A program made the translations under genes and the position numbers. Shown one piece after another: positions 39,192 through 51,400 of a stretch of DNA of 64,000 nucleotides; the first letter of the stretch is position 1, and every line of letters starts with the position of its first letter. Under the pieces are notes generated by a model that had not been told where the DNA came from, made no database searches, and saw only the letters and a list, made by a program, of their open reading frames with translations. The stretch spans positions 143,420,052-143,484,051 of the forward strand of contig CM041083.1 in NCBI GenBank assembly GCA_023079485.1, given 5' to 3'. Source of the DNA: Archilochus colubris (taxonomy: Eukaryota; Chordata; Aves; Apodiformes; Trochilidae).

Positions 39192-40225
39192 TGCGGTGGG
39201 TTGACCCTAGTTGGATGCCAGATGCCCACCAAGCTGCTCTATCATTCCCCTCCTCAGCTGGACAGGGGAGGCAAAATATAATGAAAGGCTCATGGGTTGA
39301 GATATGGACAAGGAGAGATCACTCACCAGTTACTATGCTGGGTGAAACAGAATCACCTTGGGGAAATTAATTTAATTTACTATTAATTAAATCATAATAG
39401 GATAATAAGAAATTAAACTAGATTTTAAAACACTTTCCTCCCACCCCTTTCTACTTGCTCAACTTTGCTCCTGATTTCTCTACCTCTTCCACCCAAGTCA
39501 CAAAGGCATCTGGGGAACAGGATTCTGGTCAGTTCATCACACATGGTCTTGTGCTGCTTCTTCCTCTTCAGGACATTCTTTCCCTACATCCTCACATTCT
39601 TTCCCTACTCCAGCAAGGTTCCCTTCCATGGGAGACAGTCTTCCACTAACTTCTCACACCAGTCCTTCCCACAGTGCAGTTTGCACAGGCTGCAGTTTGT
39701 TAGAAATTGCCCCAGTGTGTCTTCCTTTCCAGTGGGTGCAGTTCTTCAGGAGCAGACTGCTCCAGGTCACAGGTCCTGTTGCAAACCTGTTCCAGTGTGG
39801 GACACTTTGTCCATTGGCTTTCACCTTCTCCTGCATGTGATCCTCCACAGGCTGCAGGTGCATATCTGCTCCACCATGGACCACTGTAGGTTTCAGGGAG
39901 CACGCCTGCCTTGCCATTATCTTCAATACAGGCTGCAAGGGAATCTCTGCTCTGGTGGTCAGAGTATCTCCTGCTTCTCCTTCTTCACTGACCTGGGTAT
40001 CTGCATAGCTCTTGCTCCCATATCTTCCCACTGCTCTCTCATGTCTGCTCTCTTTCTCCTATCCAGCTGCAGTTGTTGTGCAGCTGTCTGGCTCAGCCTT
40101 GGCCAGAGGTGGGTGCATCTCAGATCTGGCTGGCATTGGCCCTGTTGGGCATGGGGGAAGCTGCTGGTAGCTTTTCGCAGAAGCCACCCCTCTAGCCCCT
40201 TCACTACCAAAATTTTGCCAATACG
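39192..40225 (-). mobile_element. Solo LTR of an avian endogenous retrovirus (ERVL-type, tentative), 1034 bp
   Basis: The plus strand starts TGCGGTGGGTTGACCCTAGT and passes GATGCCAGATGCCCACCAAG, CTCCTCAGCTGGACAGGGGA, TTGGGGAAATTAATTTAATT, a run of 'ccagtgtgg' and 'ttcaggagcagactgctcc' blocks, GCCTTGGCCAGAGGTGGGTG, GCTGGCATTGGCCCTGTTGG and CATGGGGGAAGCTGCTGGTA, then ends near TACCAAAATTTTGCCAATAC. This is the reverse complement of an LTR I know to be widespread in birds; its poly-A signal (AATTAAATTA region near 39365-39390) and U3 read on the minus strand. The flanking 5-mers are ATGGA (39187-39191) and ATGGG (40226-40230), a target duplication with one mismatch; 5 bp fits ERVL. The terminal dinucleotide at 40224-40225 is CG where CA is expected. 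No internal genes remain. A 258-codon antisense frame at 39465-40241 and several shorter ones are artefacts of this repeat. Confidence 0.85.
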
Positions 40226-43200
40226 ATGGGTACTTTTATAACTGTATTTAGGCAGAAAAGACAAGACAAAACTTCTGCCAGGGCCATACAGGGAGAAGGT
40301 CTGATGTGCACATGGTTGTAGCAGGCCTGCTCTGAGACACATCTGAGCCCATGCAGTAAAGGGAGGTGAGTGAAGTTGCAGCCTCCAGCTCCAGCCTGAA
40401 CTTCCAAGGTCTTGACAGTGGTTTTAAATTCCAGTCAGTCTCACTTCAAAAGCCTAAGCTTTTGCCTTTTTTCTTGAAAAAAATGAGTAAATTGGCTTTT
40501 TCAAAGCCCAGTGGTACTGCAAGAAGATGGATCTAAGTATCCAAGCTAGTCTATTGGAAGTAGCAGAGACAGTGCTTCAGTCACAGCTGTGGCTACAATG
40601 GAGGTTCATGCTGGGGTGTCACTTTAAATTAGATTTAATAAGTTACTAGAGTGAACAAGGTGTGTTTGCACATAAGGAATTGTTGTAGGACACACTTTGC
40701 TGTGTGATACATAATACTAGAGGGAAGGGTGAAATTTTCATGGACTAGCTGTCTTTTCTTGTTTATTAATTTTTTGAGTCTTTGCCATGTGATTGAAATG
40801 TTTCTTGAATTCAGTTTTTGATCGATTAATGAGTGATTTGCATACTACTGGCATATGCTCAGGTCAACAGTAGTGAGCAACCCTTAAGAATATTAATAAA
40901 GCTTTATCTATTCTTCAGATGTCATTTATATTACTTTGGGGGGTTTACAAATAAAGTATTTCTATACATATCAATTACAGGAAAAGTAGAGGCTTTGGGC
41001 TTCTATCTTGACATCACATGACTGCATGAAAAGTTGATAACATTCTCCACTCCCAGAATTAACTAGAAAATGGCTCTGAGTCACAGATGTGGCATAAGCA
41101 CAAATGTTCCCCAAATTAGGAAATATTCAAACTCTGAGTTTCCATTCAGCTTGTTATAAAGCTGTGAGCTGGCTGAGAATTTCAGATGTAGGTCCAAATT
41201 TTACAAAGTTCCAGGAATGCTCAACCCCAAGATACAGGAGTTCTTTTCAGGTTCACTTCTAGAATGGTTATGTACCTAATCTGGTTTCCTAGGGAAACAG
41301 GGCTTATGGGATCACACTACCTGTCATTGCCTACTGAATAAATTCTGAATCAGTTGGCCCACTGCAATCAGTCTGGAAAGAGTGGTAGACATCGCAAAAA
41401 TAAGCATTTACCTACAAGTGCTGTGAACACCAAATGCTTCATAGAACATTTCTCAAACTCTCTGTGTGAAATAGGTATTCTCCCTTGCTTAAAGTGCCAA
41501 GAGACCTAGATGCCTAGCTACATACATTGAGAAATTCAGAGCATTCGAGTGCCTAGAGATTTTTTTCTACTGAAAACTTACAGGATTAGAAGTGTGAGCA
41601 CAACTAGAATGAGGTGGCAGCAGAGGAGAGGCTAAAAGTAAGTGTTGAAGTTAAGTTGCTCTAAAATGGAATTCTGATGAACATTCAATGTGCATTTTCC
41701 AAAGTTTTGCAGCTAAGGATTAGGAAACTCCAGCAGACATTCAGAGCAACTCTTTCTTACAGAGGAGCAAACAATTCCTACCTTACCACTGGTTGGCTTG
41801 TGCAAAGTTGCATGTATTAAGACTGGAATATGACTCTTTGAAGAGATAAAGGTCTGAGTTTATATCACACTGGATTCCCAGAGAGCTGTGAGGTTGGAGA
41901 AGAATTTAGGAATTTGATGAGATCACCATTCCTGCCTCTGAACAGCCTGTACCCTCAGCACGTGTTGCAATTTATGTTCCACGTACATATAGTTTCTTCA
42001 GTTACACAAATATTACCATTGTCACACAGGAGAGCACAGTAGCTAGTTCCAGTGATATAAAGCCTACAAAAATATTACTCTTGAAGAAATATAACTAGGA
42101 AAGTGGAAAGTCCTGTCAGTAGTAACATTTGCAGAAAAAGCTCCAGGAAGGTGAGGGAGCAAAGGATGTTGAAAGACAAAGATCTACTCAGCAAAATAAC
42201 AACACATTTTGAAACAATGGACAATATAGAAATATTTTAGCATACCAGTGAATTTACCAAAGCTTCATCTTAATTTTCATGGTTTGTAGCACAGGTGACT
42301 GGTTCCTGCCTGCCCAAATAATATATCCAGCTTCAAAGTAGCTATGCAATTATTGGGAGGGACAGGTGATTGGACAGGCCCAGTTGATGCTTTTTATCAT
42401 TCTTTCCAAGAAGTCTTATCCAAGAAGTCTTTAAGCTCAGGTAATACAGGTCCTGGGACATAATTCACAAAAAATTTTCTACCTGGCAAGAACAACCTTC
42501 TTACATGATCAAAATCTTACCATCAAGTTCACAATTTTTTGATAATTTCTGTATTAATCCTTTCAGACTGACCTGATTTTGTACACAGCACTAGCAACAA
42601 TATTTGTTTTCTAGAAATGTCTCCCGTGGAGCTCTCAGTACCAGCAGTGCTACAGTAGGTTGGTGGATTAGGTAGATGAATAATTGCCTCTGAGAAGCCT
42701 CCACTACAGAAAACAAACAGCTGCACAAGGGTTTTCCAAAACATGTCAGAACCATTCCCATTCAGGATTTACCCAAACCTTTGGCTTGACCTTTCCAAAA
42801 CCTAGTAAAACATCAACACTACTTTTTTCTTCACTTTCTAAGAAGGTATAGGAGTGGCACAAAAAAGTCCGAGTTCACACAGATGTGTTTCTAATAGGGT
42901 ATTCTTGCTGACTGACAGAAAAGCCTTCAGGCAGGAAAACATCATGGGCTGACTAATACATCTCAGATACAGAAGGTGGACTTCAGGTGCCAAAACACAG
43001 GTCTATAGTGCCATTTGTAACATCTGAGGATATTAAGGGTGGTTACATGGAGCTGGATGATACCGGGTATGGAGAAAATTCATACCCTTCAAAAAGGGCA
43101 TATTAAGATAATCACAGGCACCTCCTTTTAGGCAATTAAGCCTCACTCCAGATGTTCCTTTAGTACTATAGGGAAGGTCATGGATTGCATATAGATAACC

Positions 43201-44980
43201 ATGTACAGGTAAATGGATACGCACAAACACAGGAGACTGTATATAGTGCTGAAGCTTAATTATGTTTGTCTATTCTAGATACCCTTGCTGTAGCTATTTA
43301 GAGATCATTCATTTTAGCCTAAACATCTGCTTTTTGGAACCCTGTCTAGGGCCCAGTGGCCTCTTCAGAAAGGCACAAGATTCATCCAGGTCTTTAGTTA
43401 TACTTGCACCCCCATATGGGTGTTTTGCATACTGTAGTGCATTTCAGGTGACACAGCTTCAACATTTAGCTGACTGAATTGGCAGATGACACGTAAATAT
43501 GAATATGCTGCTAGATGTCTTTGTACTGAATGTCCTACTTTGATGGCAGCTGTCTCTTTTTTTTTTCCTCACTGGTAGCATATGAAATTAAAAAAACAAA
43601 ACCAAACAGAAACATTTAATAATTGGGGTAGAAGCAATGCTGTTAACACCTCCATATCTTTTTGTGTGTCCCAGACTGCAATGAAGCCTATAGTACATAC
43701 ATGTCTTGTATTTCAATTTTTCCTTCTAAAAAAGAATTCAAAAGACATTTTGCATCAGATCAGTTGAAAAATCTAAGTGGTATAAAAATGGAAATATGCT
43801 AGTAGTAATTCAATATTTTTCAGCCTTTCATAATCAAATATACAGATCTCCAATTAATGAAGTTTGGCTGACAATAGGTTACATCAGGCCAATTTACCAG
43901 CAGAGGATCCAACTGTATGATTTTAAATCAAGAGTAACCTTGGTTTCTCAAATGTATTGAATATATAAGGTAGTGAGCTATAACTGGAGTGGTTCAATTG
44001 GACTGCATAAATGAGCAGTGGATTCAATTTTGCAAAGCTGACATCCTAAGCACTGGTATATCTGCCTCTCCATCCATTTTACAGTGCTCTGAACAGTGCC
44101 AAAAAAGTCTTCTTCTTATGGTGGCACGAGGAGCCATAATCAGCTTTTCCAGAGCCATTTAGTCAAAATGCTCATAGCTTATTTAATGGATAATTATTGT
44201 CAGCAATTAGGTGATTTTACAAAGGCAAACCTGCAGAAGCTTCGACACTTTCTTTCACTAAGTGATAAATGACTGGTGATTTTTAGTATAGCAGTGCTGC
44301 TTGATTAGTAGATGGCATAGAGGGCTGGGACATAGAGTCCTATTGAATATACTTTCAAAACTGAAAGTGTCTAATTATACTTTCCAGTTGGTTAGTTTTT
44401 TATGAGGATTTATCAAGATTAATTGTCATGATTGTAAACAATTTGTCTTTGAATAATGTGAATGTACAGTGACTTCTTGAAATTCACACACTCTAATAAA
44501 TAGAGGTCAGCACCAGTTTTTGTTTGTATATTTGGAGCATTCATCAGTCACGTTAATCACATGTAGTCAGTCCTCTGAAACACAACACAGCAAGTTCAGT
44601 TAAATTCAGATTGACAGCGTGAAAAGAAAGTTGGCAGAACACAGGGTCCCGTTGCTAAGCAATGCCTGGCAATAGAACACATGCACATTATGGTGCTTGT
44701 GATGACACCATGAGGAGAGATATTTTCAATTTAACGAAAATCAGAAAATCTATTATTTCAGATGGGGAGGAGTGGTAGCAAGTAGAGTGAATGGATGGTA
44801 GGCATGTCCACGGGGAACTAAATTTTGCTATTAGTTGCATCAGCATGAATACATTAACTTCATCAATGATACTCTGGACTAACTGTGGAGTTACTGTAAA
44901 ATATTCCAGGCACTGTGCTGAAACTGTTTGTAAGGTTGTGTTAAAAAACAGTCCACATCTTTCACAGTGCTGCCATCATA
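40226..44980. other. Unassigned DNA
   Basis: No gene or named repeat was recognised. Notable small features are a direct duplication of TCCAAGAAGTCTT near 42400-42430 and an X-box-like inverted repeat at 44651-44663. The part from about 41990 to 42060 and that near 41420-41540 may be old degraded repeats, but I cannot name them. Confidence 0.5.
44651..44663. promoter_or_regulatory. X-box-like inverted repeat (RFX-type)
   Basis: GTTGCTAAGCAAT is two near-inverted half-sites, GTTGCT and AGCAAT, separated by one base; one base differs from a perfect inverted repeat. This is the architecture bound by RFX factors. A single motif in unassigned DNA is weak evidence of function. Confidence 0.35.
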
Positions 44981-45191
44981 TCACAGAATCAGGGAATCAC
45001 AGAATCACAAAATGTCTTTGGATAGAAGAGACCTTCAGGATCATCCAGTCCAACCTTGACCAATACTGTAAGCTCACCACTAAACCATGTCCCTAAGTAT
45101 CAGGTTCACAGGCTGTTTAAATACCTCCAGGGTTGTTGACTCCACCACTGCCCTGGGCAGACTATTCCAATGTCTGATAACCCTTTCAGAC
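44981..45191 (-). repeat. CR1 LINE fragment, 3' end
   Basis: On the plus strand it starts with three diverged octamers (TCACAGAATC, GGGAATCACAGAATCAC), then GACCTTCAGGATCATCCAGT, CCAACCTTGACC, ACCTCCAGGGTTGTTGACTC and CCCTGGGCAGACTATTCCAA. It is therefore a minus-strand CR1 tail of about 210 bp. CR1 similarity stops near CCCTTTCAGACAC, before the 'aagaaattcttcctaat' block. Confidence 0.93.
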
Positions 45192-48100
45192 ACTGTTTCA
45201 CTGCCATGTCATACAGATAATTTCACCTGGCTGTGGCCTTCTCAGAGCTGGAGCTGTGTTCCTTCAGGAAGCTGCAGCCTTCAGTGTGCCCCATCCTTGA
45301 GCTGGACCCAGAACTTTGTGCATTCCTCTCTCACTCCCATTCACAAGTTCACATCATCCCTTGGGCCTGAGGGTGAACTACCCACAGAAGTGATGAAGGC
45401 TTGGTGCTGACAAGATGTGGTGGGAGAAGGAGAAGACCTTCCTACCCACTGGTGAGTCTACACCACAGCCTGAGTGGTGGATATCTTCTGCCTGTCCTGT
45501 CCTTCACCTTCCTTCTCTCAGTCCATGGTGAGGCATCCTCACTATTTTTCCAGTCCCTTCTACTGTACTTTCCACTATAGTCCTTTGGGGCTTTTTAGCA
45601 GTTTTGAGACTTTGCCTGCTTTGGCCCTTATGTTTATCCTACTACTCTAGAGGAATATTTTCATTCATTTTTTTAATGGTATCATTACCACACTGAGCCT
45701 GGTATTTCAGATTTCTGGACAGGACAAGCCAAATATACTTCAGCTCTCCAGGCTTCAGAGCTGATGGTAACCATTCCCTATTTAGTCACATATAAACAGA
45801 GAAACCTTGACTTTTGTTAATGACAAAAGTTACATGGACGTTATGCCTACTGATCAAAAAATAAGAACCAAGACTCCTTCATAGTTCTGGAATCTTGTAC
45901 CTCTTCTGGGTATATCCTGATAAAAATTTCTAGTGCATTATCCTCCTCACTTCTTTCCCCAGGTTTATACTGGAACCAAAGCCAGACATAAGAACAGGAA
46001 GGGGTCAGTGATCTAGATGGCAGGGGACTGCTCTAGTGTTAAGAGACTGCAATCACAGCCAAATATTCATCTACATCTCCCACATTATAGGATCACAAAA
46101 TGGAGAAAGGAGGTAGCCAGGACGAAAGTATTTGCCAGACATCAAATCCGTGTTTCCAAATGGTCGATAGCATGTCTATTTGTGAAGCTGTTACTTGAAA
46201 TATGGCCAAATCAGTAAGAAAATTTCAAAACTATCTATTGTTCTGTGTTTAGTGGCTGTAGAAGGAGCCATTTTAAGTTCACTTAAGGTTTGCTCTTGTA
46301 GGTGCTGAAAGCTCTAGGATGAATCAAGCAAACGTTGAAAAGTGTAACAAAGGAAAACCCAGTGAAGCCCAGGAGTGCATGTGGGTGCTGGATCAGATCA
46401 GAATGCCTTGTGTGCCACAAGACAAAGCCAGATGTCTATATTTTAAAATACTCCAAAATCCGTGTTTCCCTAAAAGTGGCATCACCAATGACAGAACTTA
46501 ATGGGAATAGAGAGAGACAAGGTTTTAGTCAGCATTTTTATTGCCTTTGCTGCACACTAGTTTGTTTTAAACATATTTTCCAAGCAACCTATTACCTCTC
46601 TCTCTGTACTACTTCATTCCTATCAGGATTCAATTTCCCTTTTGATACAGTATTGAAACATCTTTTTAATATGCACTTATTTCAACAAGAAAGAATGTAC
46701 ATTCAGGCTGTGGTCTAGCTGAGCCCATGGTTAAATATCATGTGGAGTGAGTGTGCTCTCACAGGAGTGAGGACATGGGCACCCCCCACCCTTGCACTCC
46801 TTAAATTCACTCCTTTTTCAGTTCATGGATCTTCCTTACCTGCAGCAGGTTAATCAGGTGGGTTTTGGGTCTTATCAGGACTTTGAGAGAGTTAATAGAA
46901 GTCTGATTGGATCAAGGATTAAGTATTTCTGCTACAGAACAAATGTTTTAAAAAAGTGAGGGTGGCATGTGGCTTTTAGCTAAATAATTTGAAGAGAAAC
47001 TAAGTCTGAAATTTGACTTTTAATGTCATATTTTTTATGATGTTATATTATTAAGAGCCATCGCAGTAATTTTCAAATCAGACTAAAAAAGTACTTCACT
47101 TTCTATGCGGGGCTGCGTTGTCATTTTGCAAAGTTATTTTTTTATTTACTTTTTAATTAACTTTTTAATTAACTTTTTAATTTAATGTTTTTTTCCTCTA
47201 TTTGTATGGAAGAACACACCCCAGAAATGCAGCTTCTATTCACAGTCATTTTTAATCAAATACACTGTGAATATTTCACATTATTTTGACAGCTAAATAA
47301 AGAATATAGTAAAATTAATCTGTTATTCTGCCATTTTATGCCTCTTTAGCTTGCTATAAAATAGAGGAAAGCTATTTCATTTGTTTATTTTATAATTAAT
47401 TATTTGTGATTACTAAAGTAATTACTTACTGTCTTTAAAGAGCATCTCACGGGAATACTAGAAATCTTCTGTGTTTATACATTGTATAATAGGAGTTCAC
47501 TTACTGGAGAAGCTGTCATAGTTCAAAGGTAGCAAGTTCCAGTCTGAATATGCTAATATTGTTGTAGGGATCTCTTCTTCTTTCAATCAAATTTCTTCAT
47601 TTCCACTCACTCTTCCCTTATCTCTTTCACTCTACTAACACCTTTCTGATTTTCTTTTTTGATTTGGTTTTTTTTTCCTCTTATTTTTTCTCCCCCACCC
47701 CTGAAACACTTGTCTTAAAATAAGATGCTCATATCTTCTATTCATTCTTTCAAACCTTGATACAGCTTGTAGTCAATAATTAGAATATCATTGTTACAAC
47801 AAAACAGAAAATAAATAGAGAAGAACAAGAGACTAATCCCAGAACAAAGGATGGATAAACTTTGGAAGTTATTTGTCTGCCAGTGCTAATTGAAAGAAAA
47901 TTGAGGGGTTTTTTATGTCCTGGACAGAACTTCCTAAGCTGTATGTGAAGACCAAATCAATAACTACTATGTTTTCATGGAAAAAAAATTAAGCTTATTT
48001 TTTTCCAGAAGCCTACTGAGAAAACTTAAACAAAATGTAAAGAAAAAATGTAAAGAAATCTTAGTTTCATAGAAGTCCTGGGGAGGAAGACTACATCTAG

Positions 48101-48367
48101 ATGTGCTTAGCTTAGTTTTCTGGTAAAACTGTGACAAAGTTTGCGATGCTGTTAGTAGAGAGAGAAAGATGCCCTTATTTAACCAGTTAATTAAAATCAA
48201 AAGTCAAAGGTGGGATCTAGATAAAGATATCTACTTAGAGTTGGATAAACACCGAGTTAGGTGAATAGGATGTCCCACTGGATGCAGTTGAAGTCACTTC
48301 CACTGAAATAAACTGACACAGGTATGCTCCATTTCATGAAGAAGTGATGCCAGAATTATGGTGGGGG
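45192..48367. other. Unassigned DNA, GC-richer at its left end
   Basis: The stretch 45192-45560 is visibly richer in G+C than its surroundings and is joined directly to the CR1 truncation point. Its plus frame (45087-45410) starts inside CR1 and has no known motif. From 45560 on the sequence is AT-rich with no recognised gene; 46319-46718 has two overlapping plus frames without domains. A 12-bp tandem repeat lies at 47148-47184. Confidence 0.45.
47148..47184. repeat. 12-bp tandem repeat, about 3 copies
   Basis: Three consecutive units of ACTTTTTAATTA, the third with an extra T. Each unit contains the palindrome TTAATTAA across the junction. It is a small minisatellite in an A+T-rich area. 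Confidence 0.85.
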
Positions 48368-48408
48368 AAAAAAAAAAAAAAAAAAAAAAAAAAAAGAAAG
48401 AAAGAAAG
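48368..48408 (+). repeat. Poly-A tract (28 bases) followed by (GAAA)n
   Basis: Twenty-eight A followed by GAAAGAAAGAAAG. This looks like a poly-A tract whose 3' part has evolved into a GAAA microsatellite, as often happens to retroposon tails. The 5' flank (GTGGGGG) gives no recognisable retroposon body. Confidence 0.95.
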
Positions 48409-51400
48409 CAATGATCTCCACTGATGCTGACAGTCTGACCTGAAAAAACACCTGTTTTCACCAGAGACATCTTGTATCCTTCTCTATAGCTGGAAAATGC
48501 ATTTGCATTGTAAGTAGAGTAATAAAATCCAGCAAAACCAGAGCAATAGCTAGATACTGAGTAAGTTACAGGGCTGCCTGAAAGGTATTTATAATATATC
48601 TATATTAAATATAAATATTGCTGAAGAAAAGGACATTGATACTTGACAACAGTAGCAACAAGACCTGCTGACTCCACAAATTTAGAGTTGATTCTGTTTA
48701 AAAAAGCACATATCTTGAATCAAGCAACCAACTAACTAGAAAAAAAAAATCAGACAAGATCATGGTTAGCCCTTCCACATCTCTAAGCCAAATAATTATT
48801 TTGAGCCAAAAGTGAAGAGCAAGAAGCCATGGGGAACAAAAGTAAATATAGTCTGAAAATCAAAGACCACTCAGCCTCAGAACCTAATTGCTTCTTTTGA
48901 TCTTTACACATGATTTATTAAATCCTACATCAATTTTAGGTAGAATCTGAATTCTAGCACACCATGCAAAATGTATGTTTTCAAGCTTCTCTAAGACTTA
49001 AACTGCAAGGAATCCCTCTAATTATCCATTGAGTATCAAGCATGAAAGTTCTCCAGGCAATTAAGTTCAGTAGCTAATAAACCTAACTTGAGGCATATAA
49101 ATGGTGAACAGGACGTTGTCTGAATAAAAAAATCCCTGTCTTCCACATTCTGAATTTTTAGGCAGGATCACTAAGAGGTTATGTAAATGCTGTAGCCTTT
49201 GTAAGGTTCTTCAAGGCAAATTACATTATTTCAACACTGAAGTAAAAGTGAAAAGAACAAGAGAGTCACCTGATAAATAGTTACTGTAAAGGCAAGCACT
49301 ATTTGTCCTTTATCACACATTATACCAAATGAAGATATAACTAAAGTCAGTTTCTGTATCTTGTTTCACTTAGTGGATGAAAAAGGTCCATTCATCTAGG
49401 TCCATTCTATAGCGGACTAAGGATTTTATGCATAATCCAGATCCTTAGAAGGGCTGAATTTCCTTAATATGTTGAAGTTTCTGGGAACACAAGCTCTGCT
49501 TGTTGATGGAAAAATAAAATCATTTGCTACAAAAGACAAACATTTCTCCCAAATGCTTTCTCTGTGAGTAAAGGTGTCAGGAATCATGTTTGTTGCACAT
49601 TCCTCATGGGGTGGAATGCACGCTTCCTGGAAGACATTAGGAGAAGGGCCAGAATTCAATATCCCTGGTGAGAAAGTGCCTACAAATCTCATTTAATCAA
49701 TAACACAGAAAGAGGTAGGTGTAAGTTCATCCTGGAGACTGATAGCAATAAAGAGAAAAACATCCAATATATTTCTGAAAGGTCATCACTGAGTATCACT
49801 ATCCCCCTAGATAAATCAGCAAATCAAAAACCTAGGTGGGATGAGCTGTAATACTTAGGAGCCTTCCACACCTTTCTGGATACTGACAGGAACCTTGTTT
49901 GCTTCCACTTAGACTAGCAGATGGGCAGGACTACCAGAGAACTGTATGGGAGTCTAGTGCACTTATTTGTGTGATACATCACAAAGAGTTTAATTTTTGC
50001 AATGGGGACTAGATTTTTCATTTGATAACCTTAGAGTCTATAACCTAGATAAATCCTTATCAGGGATGAAGGAGTGGGATATGTCTGCCTAGCATAATAA
50101 AAATAATGCAGTGAAGCATCTGAGTGTCAGATGTTTCATCATCAAAAAGGGTAGATGCAAAAGAGGTGCCAGGTAAGGCCAGGTGAAGAATAAAACCTCA
50201 ATATAATTGTCTTTTATGGGAGATGAAGTCAAAAGCCACATGAAAGCAGTAACTGGTTCAGCCTGCAGCAACTTGCCTCCTAAAAGGATTAGATGCTAGA
50301 CAGAACATCACACCAGAACTCTGTTCCCTTCCCTGTCTCCTTCTGGTAGCTCAAAATGGCTTCAAGATGTTGGTTCTGTAACTTCAGAAAATTCTTCCTT
50401 GTGCCTCTCAAGACAACTGGGATTAATGGGGATGCAGCCAAGGGACCCTCCCCTCTGCCGCACATGGCATAGCACCCACTGCTGTGGCACTGCTTAATCC
50501 CAGAGCTCAAGGCACATTTCCATGTTGCCACCATCTCAGAAAAAATGTCAGGTTCACTTCTTTGTGCAAGTGCCTTGTATTAGCTGTGTTTGTTTACAGA
50601 AGGGCTTGGCACTATTTTGCCCAGAGGTAATCCAAGCCATAAAGTGGCATAAACAAGTGAGGGAGTGGAAGGCACAGTCTACCTGACTTCTTCCACGTGG
50701 TGCTGAGAAACCACCTTGAAGAAACTGTTCTGAATGCTAACCTGAGTTACATTAGCTAAGAAACCAAGATCTGATTGCAGGGAGTTAGAAACATCCCAGC
50801 TGTGGGGGCAGGTTGACAAAAAAGCAGTCCCTGCATAGCTTGAGTCCTCCTTGTGCTTTGGCCCCTTGGGGGATGTCCTGTTTCAAGGGAGAGTGGAGAC
50901 CTACACTCTCCCACTGTCTCTGGATTTGAGCTTCAGGGGAGGCAGAACATCTGTCTTGGTCAGCTTGGAATGGGTTGTGAAGACAAAGCCCCTTCAAATT
51001 GCTTGCACAGATTGAGAATTTGGAAGGTGGGATGAAAAGAAAAGGTTTCTTTAACATATTTCTCCAGTACTGTAAGAAACCCCCTTGCTGCCAGCAGGGA
51101 AGGATTAAAATTCTGTGTTAGTGCGGGTGGAATGGATTTTGGAAGGAATAAACAAAAATAATCCTGGGCACATTTCCAAGGGAGTTCATAAGAATGCCAC
51201 AGGAATAAGTGTCTGTCAAAAGACAAGTCTAAAAATGAATTGATTCAGCATCCTGTGCCAAGAAGATTTGACTATAGAACAGAGTCTTCATCTTCTTGAG
51301 TGAAGTTACCACCAGAGATTGTAAACAGTGAACAAGACTTTTAAAAAGTCTCCTTCTGATGGTGATGGAAACGAGAACACCTCTGGAGCTAGCACAACAC

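Noticed and set aside
39465..40241. 258-codon plus-strand open frame as a gene
   Set aside because: It lies inside a minus-strand LTR whose sequence order I recognise; there is no domain, and the composition fits translated LTR sequence.
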